Below, in pieces: positions 19,439 to 28,550 of a stretch of 64,000 nt of DNA. The DNA lies in contig JANYDE010000140.1 of NCBI GenBank assembly GCA_025359915.1, forward strand, positions 1 to 64,000, written 5' to 3'. Position numbers and translations under genes: made by a program. Below the pieces are notes generated by a model that had not been told where the DNA came from, made no database searches, and saw only the letters and a program-made list of their open reading frames with translations. Numbering within the stretch: the first letter of the stretch is position 1; each line of letters begins with the position of its first letter. Origin of the DNA: Chamaesiphon sp. 336R_metabinner_41 (GTDB lineage: Bacteria; Cyanobacteriota; Cyanobacteriia; Cyanobacteriales; Chamaesiphonaceae).

Positions 19439-20281
19439 ATGATTCAGAAAATTTTGATCGCTGTTGCTGGATTGGGAAAATGTGAGCAGATGCTGAAGAT
19501 GTTGATGGAAATTCCTTCGATTCAGCGGGCAGACGTTACCATTTTACATGTGGTTCCACCCCAAGTCACCGCCGACTTGATGGCGGAAAAACTGACTGCT
19601 GGGGGTAAAATTCTGGCTGATGCGATCGAGTATCTCAAGCTCGATCCTGCTAAAGTTAATGTCAGACTAAAACAGGGCGAACCTAAGGATACAGTTTGTC
19701 AGGTGGCGGAGGAGGAACAAGCAGATTTGATTATCATGGGTTCGCGGGGATTGAGTCGGTTGGAATCGATTTTATCTAATTCTGTTAGTCAATATGTTTT
19801 TCAGCTCACTTCCCGTCCGATGTTGTTGGTAAATGATGATGTGACTATCAAACGCATCAATCGAATTCTAGTCGGATATAACAATTCTGTGCCTGCTCAA
19901 GAATCGTTGAAATTGGCTCTATTTATGCTGCGAGATATTAAGGGTAGTCAACTGCTATTGACTCAAGTTAAACCAGATAAAAAATCAGCCGATGCCCTAA
20001 TCAAGCCAGAGCAAGATCCGATCTTTGCTCCGGCGATCAATGAAGCCAAGAAACAAGGAGTCGCCTATAAATGTATCGTCGCTGGCGGAAATACTGGTAA
20101 AGAAATCTGTAATGCGGCTGAAGAATTTCATGCCGATATGATTATACTTGGTTCGCCGGAACGTCGTCCTTCGATCGCCAAAAATCTCCCAGATCTCGAT
20201 CGCTTATTAGGCAAGTCAACCTCTGACTACGTGAGAGTCAAAACCCCCTGTGCTTTGTTATTAACTCGATCTGTAAGTTAG
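19439..20281 (+). CDS. Tandem universal stress protein (UspA)
   Basis: A 280-residue protein with two Usp domains (~1-135 and ~140-280). The first starts IQKILIAVAG and ends with the ATP-binding motif GSRGLSRLESIL and SRPMLLV (G-2X-G-9X pattern). The second starts INRILVGYNNSVPAQESLKL and has MIILGSPERRPS, a less canonical glycine loop, so the second domain may not bind ATP in the same way. Such proteins act in stress survival; the specific role is unknown. It is a single gene with no clear operon partner. Confidence 0.88.
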   Translation: MIQKILIAVAGLGKCEQMLKMLMEIPSIQRADVTILHVVPPQVTADLMAEKLTAGGKILADAIEYLKLDPAKVNVRLKQGEPKDTVCQVAEEEQADLIIMGSRGLSRLESILSNSVSQYVFQLTSRPMLLVNDDVTIKRINRILVGYNNSVPAQESLKLALFMLRDIKGSQLLLTQVKPDKKSADALIKPEQDPIFAPAINEAKKQGVAYKCIVAGGNTGKEICNAAEEFHADMIILGSPERRPSIAKNLPDLDRLLGKSTSDYVRVKTPCALLLTRSVS

Positions 20282-20327
20282 GTTTGAGAGTTTAGGGACT
20301 GTGCTGATGTCCCTGAAAACCAGCCAA

Positions 20328-20666
20328 TTACATCAAACAACTGACCTTGACGATCCAAATACTCCAAAAGAATGTCAAGGTATGAATAAAGTACCCCCAA
20401 AATCTCTGTTTTCTGGGAATTTTCAAGCTATGTTGAATCAGCCACCAGGAGATCGCAAATAAGGGCATCGAGAGCAGTGTAATACCGATAAAAGTAATCA
20501 CTCCAACGTCATAATAACCACCAGCTTCGATCATAATTAGGTTGACAAAAGACGCGATATAAGCACAAAAATGAATTAAAATCTGTGCAATCGAAACTAT
20601 TCTAAATAACTTGCCAGCCGCTAACTTCTGGAGCAGATGCTCGCTAGGGTGTTGATTGTCGCCCAT
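20328..20666 (-). CDS. Small membrane protein, unknown
   Basis: A 112-residue protein with an N-terminal soluble ~20 residues (GDNQHPSEHLLQKLAAGK), then three predicted membrane helices (ILIHFCAYIASFVNLIMI, VITFIGITLLSMPLFAISWWL, FIHTLTFFWSIWIVKVSCL). No catalytic motif is seen. Its end lies 46 bp from the convergent uspA gene. No name can be given. Confidence 0.6.
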   Translation of the reverse strand: MGDNQHPSEHLLQKLAAGKLFRIVSIAQILIHFCAYIASFVNLIMIEAGGYYDVGVITFIGITLLSMPLFAISWWLIQHSLKIPRKQRFWGYFIHTLTFFWSIWIVKVSCLM

Positions 20667-20864
20667 AATAATAGCAATAGTTCGTTGCTCAAATCATACT
20701 ATTAAACGACAGAAATCCGACTGTCTTGTCTTGCTGCCATGGTCGGGAAAACTGACCGGAGCAAGCCGCTTTTTGGAAAAGTCGGGTTTATCAATAGATG
20801 AGTGATCGACAAAAAGATCTCCCATACTGGTAGAATCGATCGATAAACACTCAGTCAACAGATC

Positions 20865-22811
20865 GTGCAAATCCGCTTGATGTGGGAAGATCCAGCCACA
20901 GGAGAACACAAAGAACCCCTGTTAACTGTTCCTATTGCTTTAGGACGAGAATTCGAGCGACTTCCTGACAGCTTAGACGGTCAAAGAGTCTGTCGAATCG
21001 TGTTAAATAGTTTAGATGTATCCCGCTATCACGCATCGATCGAGATGCAACAAGATAGACTCGTAATAGTCGATCGAGGTAGTAGTAATGGCATTATAGT
21101 TAACGGTCAAAAACAAGCTCAAAGTCTGATCGATCCTGGTGATACGATCAAAATCGGTAACTATCAAATTTTGATCGCTCTACCCAGCACCACGCCTCCA
21201 ATTCCATCCCAGATTAGATTCAATTCTGTCACAAATCGACCAGATCCGCGCATTACCCCACCGCCAACCACTCCGGTAAATAGTTGCTTACCGCCGATTT
21301 TTAGAGAGGCACAAATCGATCCTCAATCCCTGCACGCTACTGGATTACCTGTCGAAGAAGTTGAATATGCCACCATTGGCGGCGGTTTGGGAAGTTTTAT
21401 CTGGGTAGATTTACTGCGAATTTGTGGAGTAAGTACCGAGCGCATCCGCGTATTGGGCATGGAGCCGCAACCCTACGGACGCTATCAACAACTCTGTTTC
21501 AATACGCAGATCGTTCACCAGGAGCGGCTCAGATCCCCTGCGGATGCCTGTCCCGATAATCTTTGGGGTTTTCCGAATTATGCGACCTTGGAGGCGATCA
21601 GGGACATCGCTAAAGGGAAAATGAAATCGGGATTACATCATCTCTGGCAAGTATTCGCCGAGCCAACATTAGCGGCTACTTATACGCCCAAATCTGGCGA
21701 TGTAATTGCGGCAATCGATCGAGAAGCAGCTAGAATTAGTTGGCGCAAAATGATTAGCACGGCGCATGTTCAGGCTATTCGGAAAACGACAGATGGTCGC
21801 TATGCGATCGTCTATACATGCCAACAGCCGACGGATTATGCCTGTACAATTGCCCGTTATGTGCATATTGCCACTGGATATCCAGCTTTGCAATTTTTGC
21901 CAGATTTACAAGCTTATCGCGATTGTACCCAAGATTTCAAAACAGTCGTAAATGCCTACGAATCCCACGAACATATTTACGAACATCTAGCTCAATATGG
22001 CGGCACAGTTCTATTGCGAGGTACGGGTATCGTCGCCGCGCGGATCCTCCAAAAACTCTATACATTGCGCCGGAATAACGAGCGCGTCGAAATTAGGGTA
22101 ATTCAGTTGCTCCGCTTCGCCAAAACAAGCGGTAATAAATACGGTTTAGCCGATCGAAAAGTCGAACACAACTATGAATTTCAGCCCTTCAATTGGCCAA
22201 AATCTGCCTGGGGTGGACAGTACAAATCAACCCTCGAAAATGCCACCACCGAACAACGCCAACATCTCCTCGCCGACTGGGGTGGCGTAACTACAATGAA
22301 TCGCCCTGATTGGCGCAAAATCATCACTGGCGGCATCAACAAAGGCTGGTACCAAATTGTCTACGGTGAAGTCCAACAAGTCTTGCCGAGAGCGAGTCGG
22401 AGCGGCACAATTACCACCGTACGCGAAGCGGGTGTCAAAGGTGAAATCAATTTAGCATCAGACTTCATCATCGATGCGACTGCCGTGGATGCACCAATTA
22501 TGGCAAGTCCATTACTCCAAGATTTAGTTCAACAATATAATTTACCGATCAATCAGTTAGGCAGATTAACTGTTACCCCTGATTTTGAATTGGCAGAAAT
22601 GGCAAATAATGTGGGGAAAATCTACGCTTCTGGCTCGATTACATTAGGCAATTATTACGCACCTGTAGATAGTTTCTTAGGTTTGCAATACGCAGCGTTT
22701 CGGACGATGCAAGATCTCCTATCGAGAAATGCGAGTGAGCTGAAGCCACTAGTGTTAGCTCACTCGCTCACTCAATGGTGGAAATGGATCAACAATCGAT
22801 CGCCAGATTAA
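20865..22811 (+). CDS. FHA domain - FAD/NAD(P)-binding protein fusion
   Basis: A 648-residue fusion. Residues ~1-107 are a forkhead-associated phosphothreonine-binding domain: PIALGRE, the S-R-Y-H core (LDVSRYHASIE), and DRGSSNGIIVNGQ. A Pro/Thr-rich linker follows to ~165. Residues ~165-640 form an FAD/NAD(P)-binding oxidoreductase-like part with YATIGGGLGSFIWVDLL (GxGxxG-like) and a second site near VLLRGTGIVAARIL; GKIYASGSITLGNY near the end is an FAD-type motif. The GTG start is taken because the FHA strand begins there. FHA domains bind phosphothreonine, so control by Ser/Thr kinases is likely. The substrate is unknown. Confidence 0.78.
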   Translation: MQIRLMWEDPATGEHKEPLLTVPIALGREFERLPDSLDGQRVCRIVLNSLDVSRYHASIEMQQDRLVIVDRGSSNGIIVNGQKQAQSLIDPGDTIKIGNYQILIALPSTTPPIPSQIRFNSVTNRPDPRITPPPTTPVNSCLPPIFREAQIDPQSLHATGLPVEEVEYATIGGGLGSFIWVDLLRICGVSTERIRVLGMEPQPYGRYQQLCFNTQIVHQERLRSPADACPDNLWGFPNYATLEAIRDIAKGKMKSGLHHLWQVFAEPTLAATYTPKSGDVIAAIDREAARISWRKMISTAHVQAIRKTTDGRYAIVYTCQQPTDYACTIARYVHIATGYPALQFLPDLQAYRDCTQDFKTVVNAYESHEHIYEHLAQYGGTVLLRGTGIVAARILQKLYTLRRNNERVEIRVIQLLRFAKTSGNKYGLADRKVEHNYEFQPFNWPKSAWGGQYKSTLENATTEQRQHLLADWGGVTTMNRPDWRKIITGGINKGWYQIVYGEVQQVLPRASRSGTITTVREAGVKGEINLASDFIIDATAVDAPIMASPLLQDLVQQYNLPINQLGRLTVTPDFELAEMANNVGKIYASGSITLGNYYAPVDSFLGLQYAAFRTMQDLLSRNASELKPLVLAHSLTQWWKWINNRSPD

Positions 22812-22877
22812 GATTGATTATTGATAATAATTATTTTCCTTATCTCAATCATGATGCTCGATCGAACACCGAATATA

Positions 22878-24371
22878 TTAACCGCGATACCAAGTACTAG
22901 GAACTCCGGCTTTATCAATGACGACGATTTTATCTTCTGTCAATTGAGCGCGGATTCGATCGCTTGTAGCAAAATCTTTATTTGCTCTGGCTGTTTGACG
23001 TTCGATTAATAATGCTTCAATTTCTGCATCGTTCAAACCACCTGTTTGCTCTTTCACTTGATCGGGATTAACCACCAAACCTAATACTCCCGCTAATTCG
23101 ATTAATGTTCGCCATTTGTCTTTGAGCAGAGTTGGATCTACTGTTTGTTCGCTGTCGTGGGCGATAATGTTGCCGACTTTTCGCAATTCTTTGGCGAGTT
23201 CAAATATTACCACCAAACCTTCGGCAAAATTGAAGTCATCGTCTACTGCCGATCGAAATCTGTCCACTTCTGCTGTAGTTGTAGATATTGACGTGGTTGA
23301 AAGCGGATCGAGATTAGCCCAGCCTAATTTCTCACCAAATTCATAACCAAATAACAAACCATCTTTGATTGTCTGCCAACTTTGTCCAGCCGCCGTAATC
23401 GACGCATCATTAAAATCGATCGGCTTCCGATATTGAGCCGTGAGAACAAATAACCGGACGGTCATCGGATCGATATCGACTTTTTGACCATTTGCATCGT
23501 GATAATCGCCGAGTAATTTACGGATGGTGGTAAAGTTGCCCAAGGATTTAGACATTTTTTCACCACCGATGTTCACCATGCCATTGTGCATCCAGTAGGT
23601 AGATAATGGTCGATCGTGAGCACACTCGGATTGGGCGATTTCATTTTCGTGGTGGGGGAAAACTAGATCGTTGCCACCGCAATGGATATCGATCGTCTCA
23701 CCCAACTGGGTACGGATCATCGCAGAGCACTCTATATGCCAGCCTGGTCGTCCATTTCCCCACGGAGACTCCCAAGCTGGTTCGCCTGGTTTTGCTGCCT
23801 TCCACAGGGCAAAATCAAAGGGATCTTCCTTCTTGATTTGGTCGGGATCTGCGGCCTCGATTCTTTCCCCAGCTCCGGCGCGGAGATCGTCGAGGTTTCG
23901 TTTGGAGAGTTTGCCATATTCAGCATCTTTTCGCACGCGGAAATAGACATCGCCATCGACGGTATAGGCAAATCCTTTTTGTTCGAGATCGGAGATTAAA
24001 TCTTGAATTTCTTGAATATGCTTGGTGGCGAGGGGATAGCTATCAGCATCGGAGACATTGAGACTGTGCATATCCTCAAAATAAGCAGCAGTATATTTTT
24101 CAGCTACTGCGGTCATCGAACTTTGTTCGAGTTCGGCACGGTTGAGGATCTTGTCGTCGATATCGGTAAAGTTCTGGACATACTCGACTTTGTAGCCCCG
24201 CCATTGGAGATAACGCCGCACTGTGTCCCAGACGATCGACGATCGAGCATGACCGAGATGGCAGTAATCATATACAGTCACCCCACAGCAGTACATTTTC
24301 ACCTGGTTGGGTGTCAAGGTTTGAAACGGCTCTTTGGTTCTGGAGAGGGTGTTGTAGATGGTGAGGCTCAT
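22878..24371 (-). CDS. cysS: Cysteinyl-tRNA synthetase
   Basis: Charges tRNA-Cys. This 497-residue class I synthetase has the HIGH-type motif in YDYCHLGHARSSIVWD (~35-50), zinc-site residues around CGVTVY and GWHIECSAM, the HHENEIAQSEC block, and KMSKSLGNF. It ends with the anticodon-binding helices, LIERQTARANKDFATSDRIR. Length is slightly above the usual ~460-480. It is convergent with the FHA gene. Confidence 0.97.
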   Translation of the reverse strand: MSLTIYNTLSRTKEPFQTLTPNQVKMYCCGVTVYDYCHLGHARSSIVWDTVRRYLQWRGYKVEYVQNFTDIDDKILNRAELEQSSMTAVAEKYTAAYFEDMHSLNVSDADSYPLATKHIQEIQDLISDLEQKGFAYTVDGDVYFRVRKDAEYGKLSKRNLDDLRAGAGERIEAADPDQIKKEDPFDFALWKAAKPGEPAWESPWGNGRPGWHIECSAMIRTQLGETIDIHCGGNDLVFPHHENEIAQSECAHDRPLSTYWMHNGMVNIGGEKMSKSLGNFTTIRKLLGDYHDANGQKVDIDPMTVRLFVLTAQYRKPIDFNDASITAAGQSWQTIKDGLLFGYEFGEKLGWANLDPLSTTSISTTTAEVDRFRSAVDDDFNFAEGLVVIFELAKELRKVGNIIAHDSEQTVDPTLLKDKWRTLIELAGVLGLVVNPDQVKEQTGGLNDAEIEALLIERQTARANKDFATSDRIRAQLTEDKIVVIDKAGVPSTWYRG

Positions 24372-24656
24372 AGGTGATTAATTTAGGAGGAAATTGACTT
24401 TTGCGGGAATGGTGTTACCCCCCAACCCTTATAAAGGGGGGCTTTTGTCCCCTCCCCTTTATAAGGGGAGGGCTAGGGTGGGGTAAAGATCTACGCAGTA
24501 ACTCAAACAGATCGATCGACTGATGACAGGCAGAAAATTCAGACTCTCAAATACAGGTTAAAATGACTAGTGACTAGTCGGAGCAGGACAATCGCTCTAC
24601 TCTAAGTTTGCCATCTATTGACTGCAAATTTCTGTATCATCCCAACTCATACTTTT
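24372..24656. other. Intergenic region with dispersed repeat
   Basis: No gene. It contains a palindromic pair (CCCTTATAAAGGG and CCCCTTTATAAGGGG, 24425-24470) and a longer repeat (24445-24497) also present at 30862-30914. No Zur-box-like palindrome was found before the COG0523 gene. Confidence 0.5.
24445..24497. repeat. Dispersed repeat copy A
   Basis: TTGTCCCCTCCCC ... AGGG-GAGGGTGGGGTAAAGATCTA-GCG, matching 30862-30914 apart from its central part and a few bases. A weaker relative lies at 205-255. The common 3' word GGTAAAGATCTA suggests a defined element end. Confidence 0.65.
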
Positions 24657-25793
24657 ATGACTTCAACTACAATCGCTCCAACCCTTGAAATCATTGACGT
24701 AGACCAGAAGCTAGTACCTGTGACGATCATCACGGGGTTCCTCGGTAGTGGGAAGACTACGCTGCTCAATCATATCCTTCAAAATCAGCAAGGGATCAAA
24801 ACGGCGGTACTCGTTAATGAATTTGGCGAAATCGGTATCGACAACGATCTGATTGTTGCGACTGGTGAGGATATGGTGGAGCTAAATAATGGTTGTATTT
24901 GCTGCACAATCAATGAGGATTTGGTCAATGCGGTACATAAGGTCTTGGCTCGATCGGAACAGATTGATTATTTAGTTGTCGAAACGACTGGAGTTGCCGA
25001 TCCATTGCCTGTAGCACTGACTTTTTTAGGGACGGAATTGCGCGATGTGACACGGCTTGATTCGATTATTACGTTGGTTGATGCCGCGAATTTTAGTATC
25101 GATTTATTTAATAGTGAAGCTGCTGAAAGTCAGATTGCTTATGGCGATATTATTCTCCTCAATAAGACCGATTTAGTTGATGAAGCAGATGTGGATTTAT
25201 TAGAAGTTCGCCTGCGGGATATGAAAGAAGGTGCGCGGATTATTCGCACGACTAAATCCCAGGTATCCTTACCGATGATCCTCAGTGTCGGGTTGTTTGA
25301 GTCTGACAAATATCTGGCTGCTCCTGCTAAACATGATGACCACGGGCACTCGCACGATCATCACGATCACGCCCATGCAGCGGATCACGAAGATCATAGC
25401 AACTGCGACCACGACCATAACAAGTGCGAACACGATCATCACGATCATGCTCATGACCACTCACATCACTTAGATAATGATGGTTTTACCTCGATGTCAT
25501 TTGTGAGCGATCGACCATTCCTCCTCCGCAAGTTCCAGCATTTTCTCGACAATCAATTGACTGTAAATATCTTTCGCGCTAAGGGATTTTTATGGTTTGA
25601 TGAAAGTGATAAATGTCATGTCTTCCATCTTTGTGGCAAACGGTTCTCGATCGATGATGAACAATGGAAGGGTACACCTCAGACTAAGTTTGTAATTATC
25701 GGTCAGGATTTGGACAACGATAAAATTCGCAAGCAATTGGAAAATTGTTTGACTACTAGTAAAGTGACTGCGGGGAGAGGATTTGGGAAATAG
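24657..25793 (+). CDS. COG0523 (CobW/YeiR-type) GTPase, His-rich metallochaperone
   Basis: A 378-residue G3E-family GTPase thought to deliver or manage metals such as zinc or cobalt. It has Walker A GFLGSGKTTLLNHIL (~30-44), the metal-binding CxCC in NNGCICCTINEDL, ETTGVADPLPV, and NKTD for guanine recognition. Residues ~225-275 are a His/Asp-rich stretch with interspersed Cys, probably a metal store. The CobW C-terminal domain follows (FHLCGKRFSID). ATG 24657 is chosen over 24618 because the latter adds an unlike tail. The metal cannot be read from sequence. It converges with the anti-sigma gene through a shared terminator. Confidence 0.9.
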   Translation: MTSTTIAPTLEIIDVDQKLVPVTIITGFLGSGKTTLLNHILQNQQGIKTAVLVNEFGEIGIDNDLIVATGEDMVELNNGCICCTINEDLVNAVHKVLARSEQIDYLVVETTGVADPLPVALTFLGTELRDVTRLDSIITLVDAANFSIDLFNSEAAESQIAYGDIILLNKTDLVDEADVDLLEVRLRDMKEGARIIRTTKSQVSLPMILSVGLFESDKYLAAPAKHDDHGHSHDHHDHAHAADHEDHSNCDHDHNKCEHDHHDHAHDHSHHLDNDGFTSMSFVSDRPFLLRKFQHFLDNQLTVNIFRAKGFLWFDESDKCHVFHLCGKRFSIDDEQWKGTPQTKFVIIGQDLDNDKIRKQLENCLTTSKVTAGRGFGK

Positions 25794-25813
25794 ACAATAA
25801 AATTAGTAAGGCG

Positions 25814-25846
25814 AAAAACCCGACTTTTCCAAAAAGTCGGGTTTTT
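25814..25846. terminator. Bidirectional terminator (AAACCCGACTTTT family)
   Basis: Stem AAAAACCCGACTTTT (25814-25828) pairs fully with AAAAGTCGGGTTTTT (25832-25846) around a CCA loop, giving A-tract and T-tract on both strands. It separates convergent COG0523 and anti-sigma genes. The same core recurs at 28551-28582 and 40238-40270. Confidence 0.85.
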
Positions 25847-25855
25847 GCTACGATC

Positions 25856-26470
25856 CTATAAATTGAGAGCTAAATCGTAATTGTCATCGATACAAGCCCT
25901 AATCAAGAACATGCAACCAGTATTGGTAAATGGTGCGTGGATGGAATTGGGGTACGATCGAATGTAGTCTCCAGCCAGATAAACCTCATCATCGATGATT
26001 AGTTCTCCCTCCAACATATAGATCTCTTCAATTCCTGCGTGTTGGTGGAGTGGATAGATGACTCCAGCGGCGGCTTTGACAACTAAATGCTGGATTCTGC
26101 TGACCTCATCGCGAAATAATACAACGGCTTGTACTCCCTCAATCCGACGCGGCTGCCAATCGAGATCTGCCGATCTAATCGCAACCATTTTGAGATCTGG
26201 CGGTAACTCTGGCTGTGTTTCAGGGACAGCTTTAACTAGATCTAAGCCCAATTTGTCAAATAATCGATCCTTGAGATCTGCCGCCATCGGCACAATTGGC
26301 GCACTATAGGGAATCAACCCTACCGCCGTTTGGTAGCTTGCCAATTCTTCGGCAAAATCTGGACAATCCAAAACTTGGGCTTCTACCCACAGTCGTTCTT
26401 CAAAATCCAGTAGATCGAGCGCGTATAGTGGCGCAAGTTCGCAAAAACATCGGTGGTCGTCGTTCATCAT
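25856..26470 (-). CDS. ChrR-like cupin anti-sigma factor
   Basis: A 204-residue protein that pairs with the ECF sigma gene upstream (26-bp gap). Residues ~1-90 resemble an anti-sigma domain (CELAPLYALDLLDFEERLWVEAQ, partly). Residues ~105-195 form a cupin with a metal-site pattern HQH-x4-E (PLHQHAGIEE) and a later histidine (SIHAPFTNTG). In Rhodobacter ChrR the anti-sigma zinc site is His-x3-Cys-x2-Cys; here that position reads EAQVLDCPDFA, with only one Cys, so the N-terminal zinc site is apparently lost. It probably holds the sigma factor inactive until a cupin-sensed signal such as oxidant arrives (inference). Confidence 0.82.
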   Translation of the reverse strand: MMNDDHRCFCELAPLYALDLLDFEERLWVEAQVLDCPDFAEELASYQTAVGLIPYSAPIVPMAADLKDRLFDKLGLDLVKAVPETQPELPPDLKMVAIRSADLDWQPRRIEGVQAVVLFRDEVSRIQHLVVKAAAGVIYPLHQHAGIEEIYMLEGELIIDDEVYLAGDYIRSYPNSIHAPFTNTGCMFLIRACIDDNYDLALNL

Positions 26471-26496
26471 AGCTGGAGAATGCGGGGGGTATTTGT

Positions 26497-27081
26497 TTAG
26501 TTTTGCCTGTTTACTAGTTGAGGTTCGCTGTCAAATTGTATTCTTAGTTTACTCAATCCCAGCCGGAGTCGCGTTTTCACTGTTCCAAGTGAAAGTCCAG
26601 TCGCTGCGGCAATTTCAGTGTGAGTAAGACCTTGGAAATACGCCATCTCAATCACTTGACGCTGTTCTGGTGGAATCTTGGCTAATGCTGCTAGTACTTG
26701 TTGCTGTCGTTCGACAATTTCGACTGCTTCAAGTGGATCTACGCTGATAATTGGAAATGCGATCTCTTTTTCCGAGGCGATTGCCGTATTAACTTTATTG
26801 AGACGTTGAATTTTGCGGAGCCTGTCGAGAATCCGACTGCGAACGAGAGTGAAAATCCACTGTTCGGGAGAGCCTTTTTCAGCGTCGAACCTGTCAGCAA
26901 TCCGCCAAACTTGAGCAAATACTTCTAAAACTACTTCTTCACAGTCCTCTACTGAGTTTAAACTCTTCCAGGCGATCGCGTAAATCATTCGTGAATATCG
27001 ATCGTAGAGCTGGGATAGTGCAGTCCGATCTCCTTCGGCGATTTTTGTGAGTAAATTTTTGGCTTCAACCATTGACTGCAA
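26497..27081 (-). CDS. ECF-family RNA polymerase sigma factor
   Basis: A 194-residue sigma-70 of the extracytoplasmic-function type. Region 2 covers residues ~12-85 (LYDRYSRMIYAIAWKSLNS, EEVVLEVFAQVWR, and FTLVRSRILDRLRK for -10 melting). Region 4 covers ~125-180 (LAKIPPEQRQVIEMAYFQG, then THTEIAAATGLSLGTVKTRL, the -35-binding helix-turn-helix). No region 3 is present. It is followed by the cupin anti-sigma gene and divergent from the DUF4331 gene, so autoregulation of the locus is likely. Confidence 0.92.
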   Translation of the reverse strand: MQSMVEAKNLLTKIAEGDRTALSQLYDRYSRMIYAIAWKSLNSVEDCEEVVLEVFAQVWRIADRFDAEKGSPEQWIFTLVRSRILDRLRKIQRLNKVNTAIASEKEIAFPIISVDPLEAVEIVERQQQVLAALAKIPPEQRQVIEMAYFQGLTHTEIAAATGLSLGTVKTRLRLGLSKLRIQFDSEPQLVNRQN

Positions 27082-27192
27082 AAGACAGAGGATGCTGTGT
27101 TAGCTCCAGTTTAGCCGAAGATCTCGAAACCCAATTAGCAAACCGAAATTAAAATTAGCCTAAGCAATCAAAAAGATTTTTGGTGGGGGAGA

Positions 27193-27220
27193 GATCCGGT
27201 TGGGAAATGGCAGCGTATAA
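27193..27220 (+). promoter_or_regulatory. Candidate ECF-type promoter of the DUF4331 gene
   Basis: GATCC (27193-27197), 18 nt, then TATAA (27216-27220), 100 nt upstream of the DUF4331 ATG. It resembles the Rhodobacter RpoE/ChrR pattern TGATCC-N18-TAAGA as I recall it. This is a single-site resemblance, and the -10 could equally serve a housekeeping sigma factor. Confidence 0.35.
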
Positions 27221-27320
27221 CTATGCAGATCGGCAGATTGAGTTCAATCTCAGTTCTAGATTACCTCCGGTAGGCTCCGCCAACGCCAAGATCTCAACTC
27301 ATAAATTGGAATAGTTAATT

Positions 27321-28532
27321 ATGTCACTCTCAATTTCTAAAGTTACTCAATTTAGTTGGAAAAAATCGCTAATACTGGGTGGGGTATCAATCGCTGCTCT
27401 GCTGGTGGCAACTGGCTTGCCTAAGGCTCTGGTGGCTTCCGATCATGATGATGGTGAGGTCGATACCAAAGGTCGTAACTTAAACCTCACCGACTTGTAC
27501 GCATATCGCGAAAAAGACCAAAATCCGAATGCACGAGATGGCGATCTGATCTTGACGATGAATAGCAATCCTCGATCGATCGCCCGTCAACAATACTTCT
27601 TTAGCACCAATGCTCGCTACGAGTTTAAACTAACTCGCGTTGCTGACAAAGAAGCGACTCCCACGGGACAGGAAGATATCACCCTCCGGTTTGAATTTGG
27701 CGCACCAAACGATCGCAACCAGCAACAAATAAAATTTACCGCGATCAAAGATGGTAAAGAAGTTTCAGCAACAAATCTGCGGACTACGGCTCTCAATGAG
27801 AAAGCGTATATTAATCGACTCGAATCTAAGAACGGCAAAATTGCTGTTTTTGCTGGGTTGCGGGAAGATCCATTCTTTTTTGATGTCGAACAGTTTTTCC
27901 GCGTTCGCGCTGGTGCCTTAAGCACTGGTCCAGGTGTTGGCTTCCGCGCTCCCGATCAAGCTGCGGACTCATTCAAGGGTTATAACGTCAATGCGATCGC
28001 TATTCGGATCCCACAAGAGTTTCTTGCAGGTACAACTGGCACGAATGTTTACGATATCTGGGAGACAATCTCGCTCAGAGATGGCAATGGCAAATACCAG
28101 CAGGTAGAACGCTTGGCTCGTCCAGCCATCAATGAAGGCTTAATAACTAGCAATAGTCTACTCAATGCCTTCAACAGCGTCCCACCTACCGCCGATCTCA
28201 GCCCCGCTGCGGCACCGATTGCGACAGAAGCAATCCGCACACTCAAAGCATTGGGAAATAATGACAATCGCACTAAAGCCTTATTAGGCGCATTTTTACC
28301 AGATGTGATGCGGATCGATACTACTGGAAATAGTGGCTATGGCAATGCCCTTAATGGTAAAGGTAGTCCGATTCGTGGACGGATGATCAAAGATGATGTA
28401 ATCGACATTACTTTGAGTGTCTTGACTGACGGCAAAGTCAAAGGCGATAACGTTTCTTATGAGGGAAGTAATCTCGCGCAGGGACACAAGGCTTTAGAAG
28501 GTAATTTCCCTTATCTAGCTTTGCCAAATTAG
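27321..28532 (+). CDS. DUF4331 secreted/periplasmic protein
   Basis: A 403-residue exported protein. Residues ~15-40 are a signal peptide or anchor (LILGGVSIAALLVATGLPKAL), followed by VASDHDDGEVDTKGRNLNLTDLYAYRE, which is a DUF4331 N-terminal pattern (partial quotation: SDHDDGE and NLTDLYAYR). Repeated acidic residues suggest metal or sugar contact, but no catalysis is known. The family function is not established. It is the first of four same-strand genes (DUF4331, secreted protein, TPR, HupE/UreJ) and divergent from the ECF sigma gene. Confidence 0.85.
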   Translation: MSLSISKVTQFSWKKSLILGGVSIAALLVATGLPKALVASDHDDGEVDTKGRNLNLTDLYAYREKDQNPNARDGDLILTMNSNPRSIARQQYFFSTNARYEFKLTRVADKEATPTGQEDITLRFEFGAPNDRNQQQIKFTAIKDGKEVSATNLRTTALNEKAYINRLESKNGKIAVFAGLREDPFFFDVEQFFRVRAGALSTGPGVGFRAPDQAADSFKGYNVNAIAIRIPQEFLAGTTGTNVYDIWETISLRDGNGKYQQVERLARPAINEGLITSNSLLNAFNSVPPTADLSPAAAPIATEAIRTLKALGNNDNRTKALLGAFLPDVMRIDTTGNSGYGNALNGKGSPIRGRMIKDDVIDITLSVLTDGKVKGDNVSYEGSNLAQGHKALEGNFPYLALPN

Positions 28533-28550
28533 GTAATTATTAGTGCTGTG

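Noticed and set aside
20694-20909. Minus-strand ORF upstream of the FHA gene
   Set aside because: It contains a degenerate terminator-type repeat and overlaps the FHA start; no protein-like pattern.
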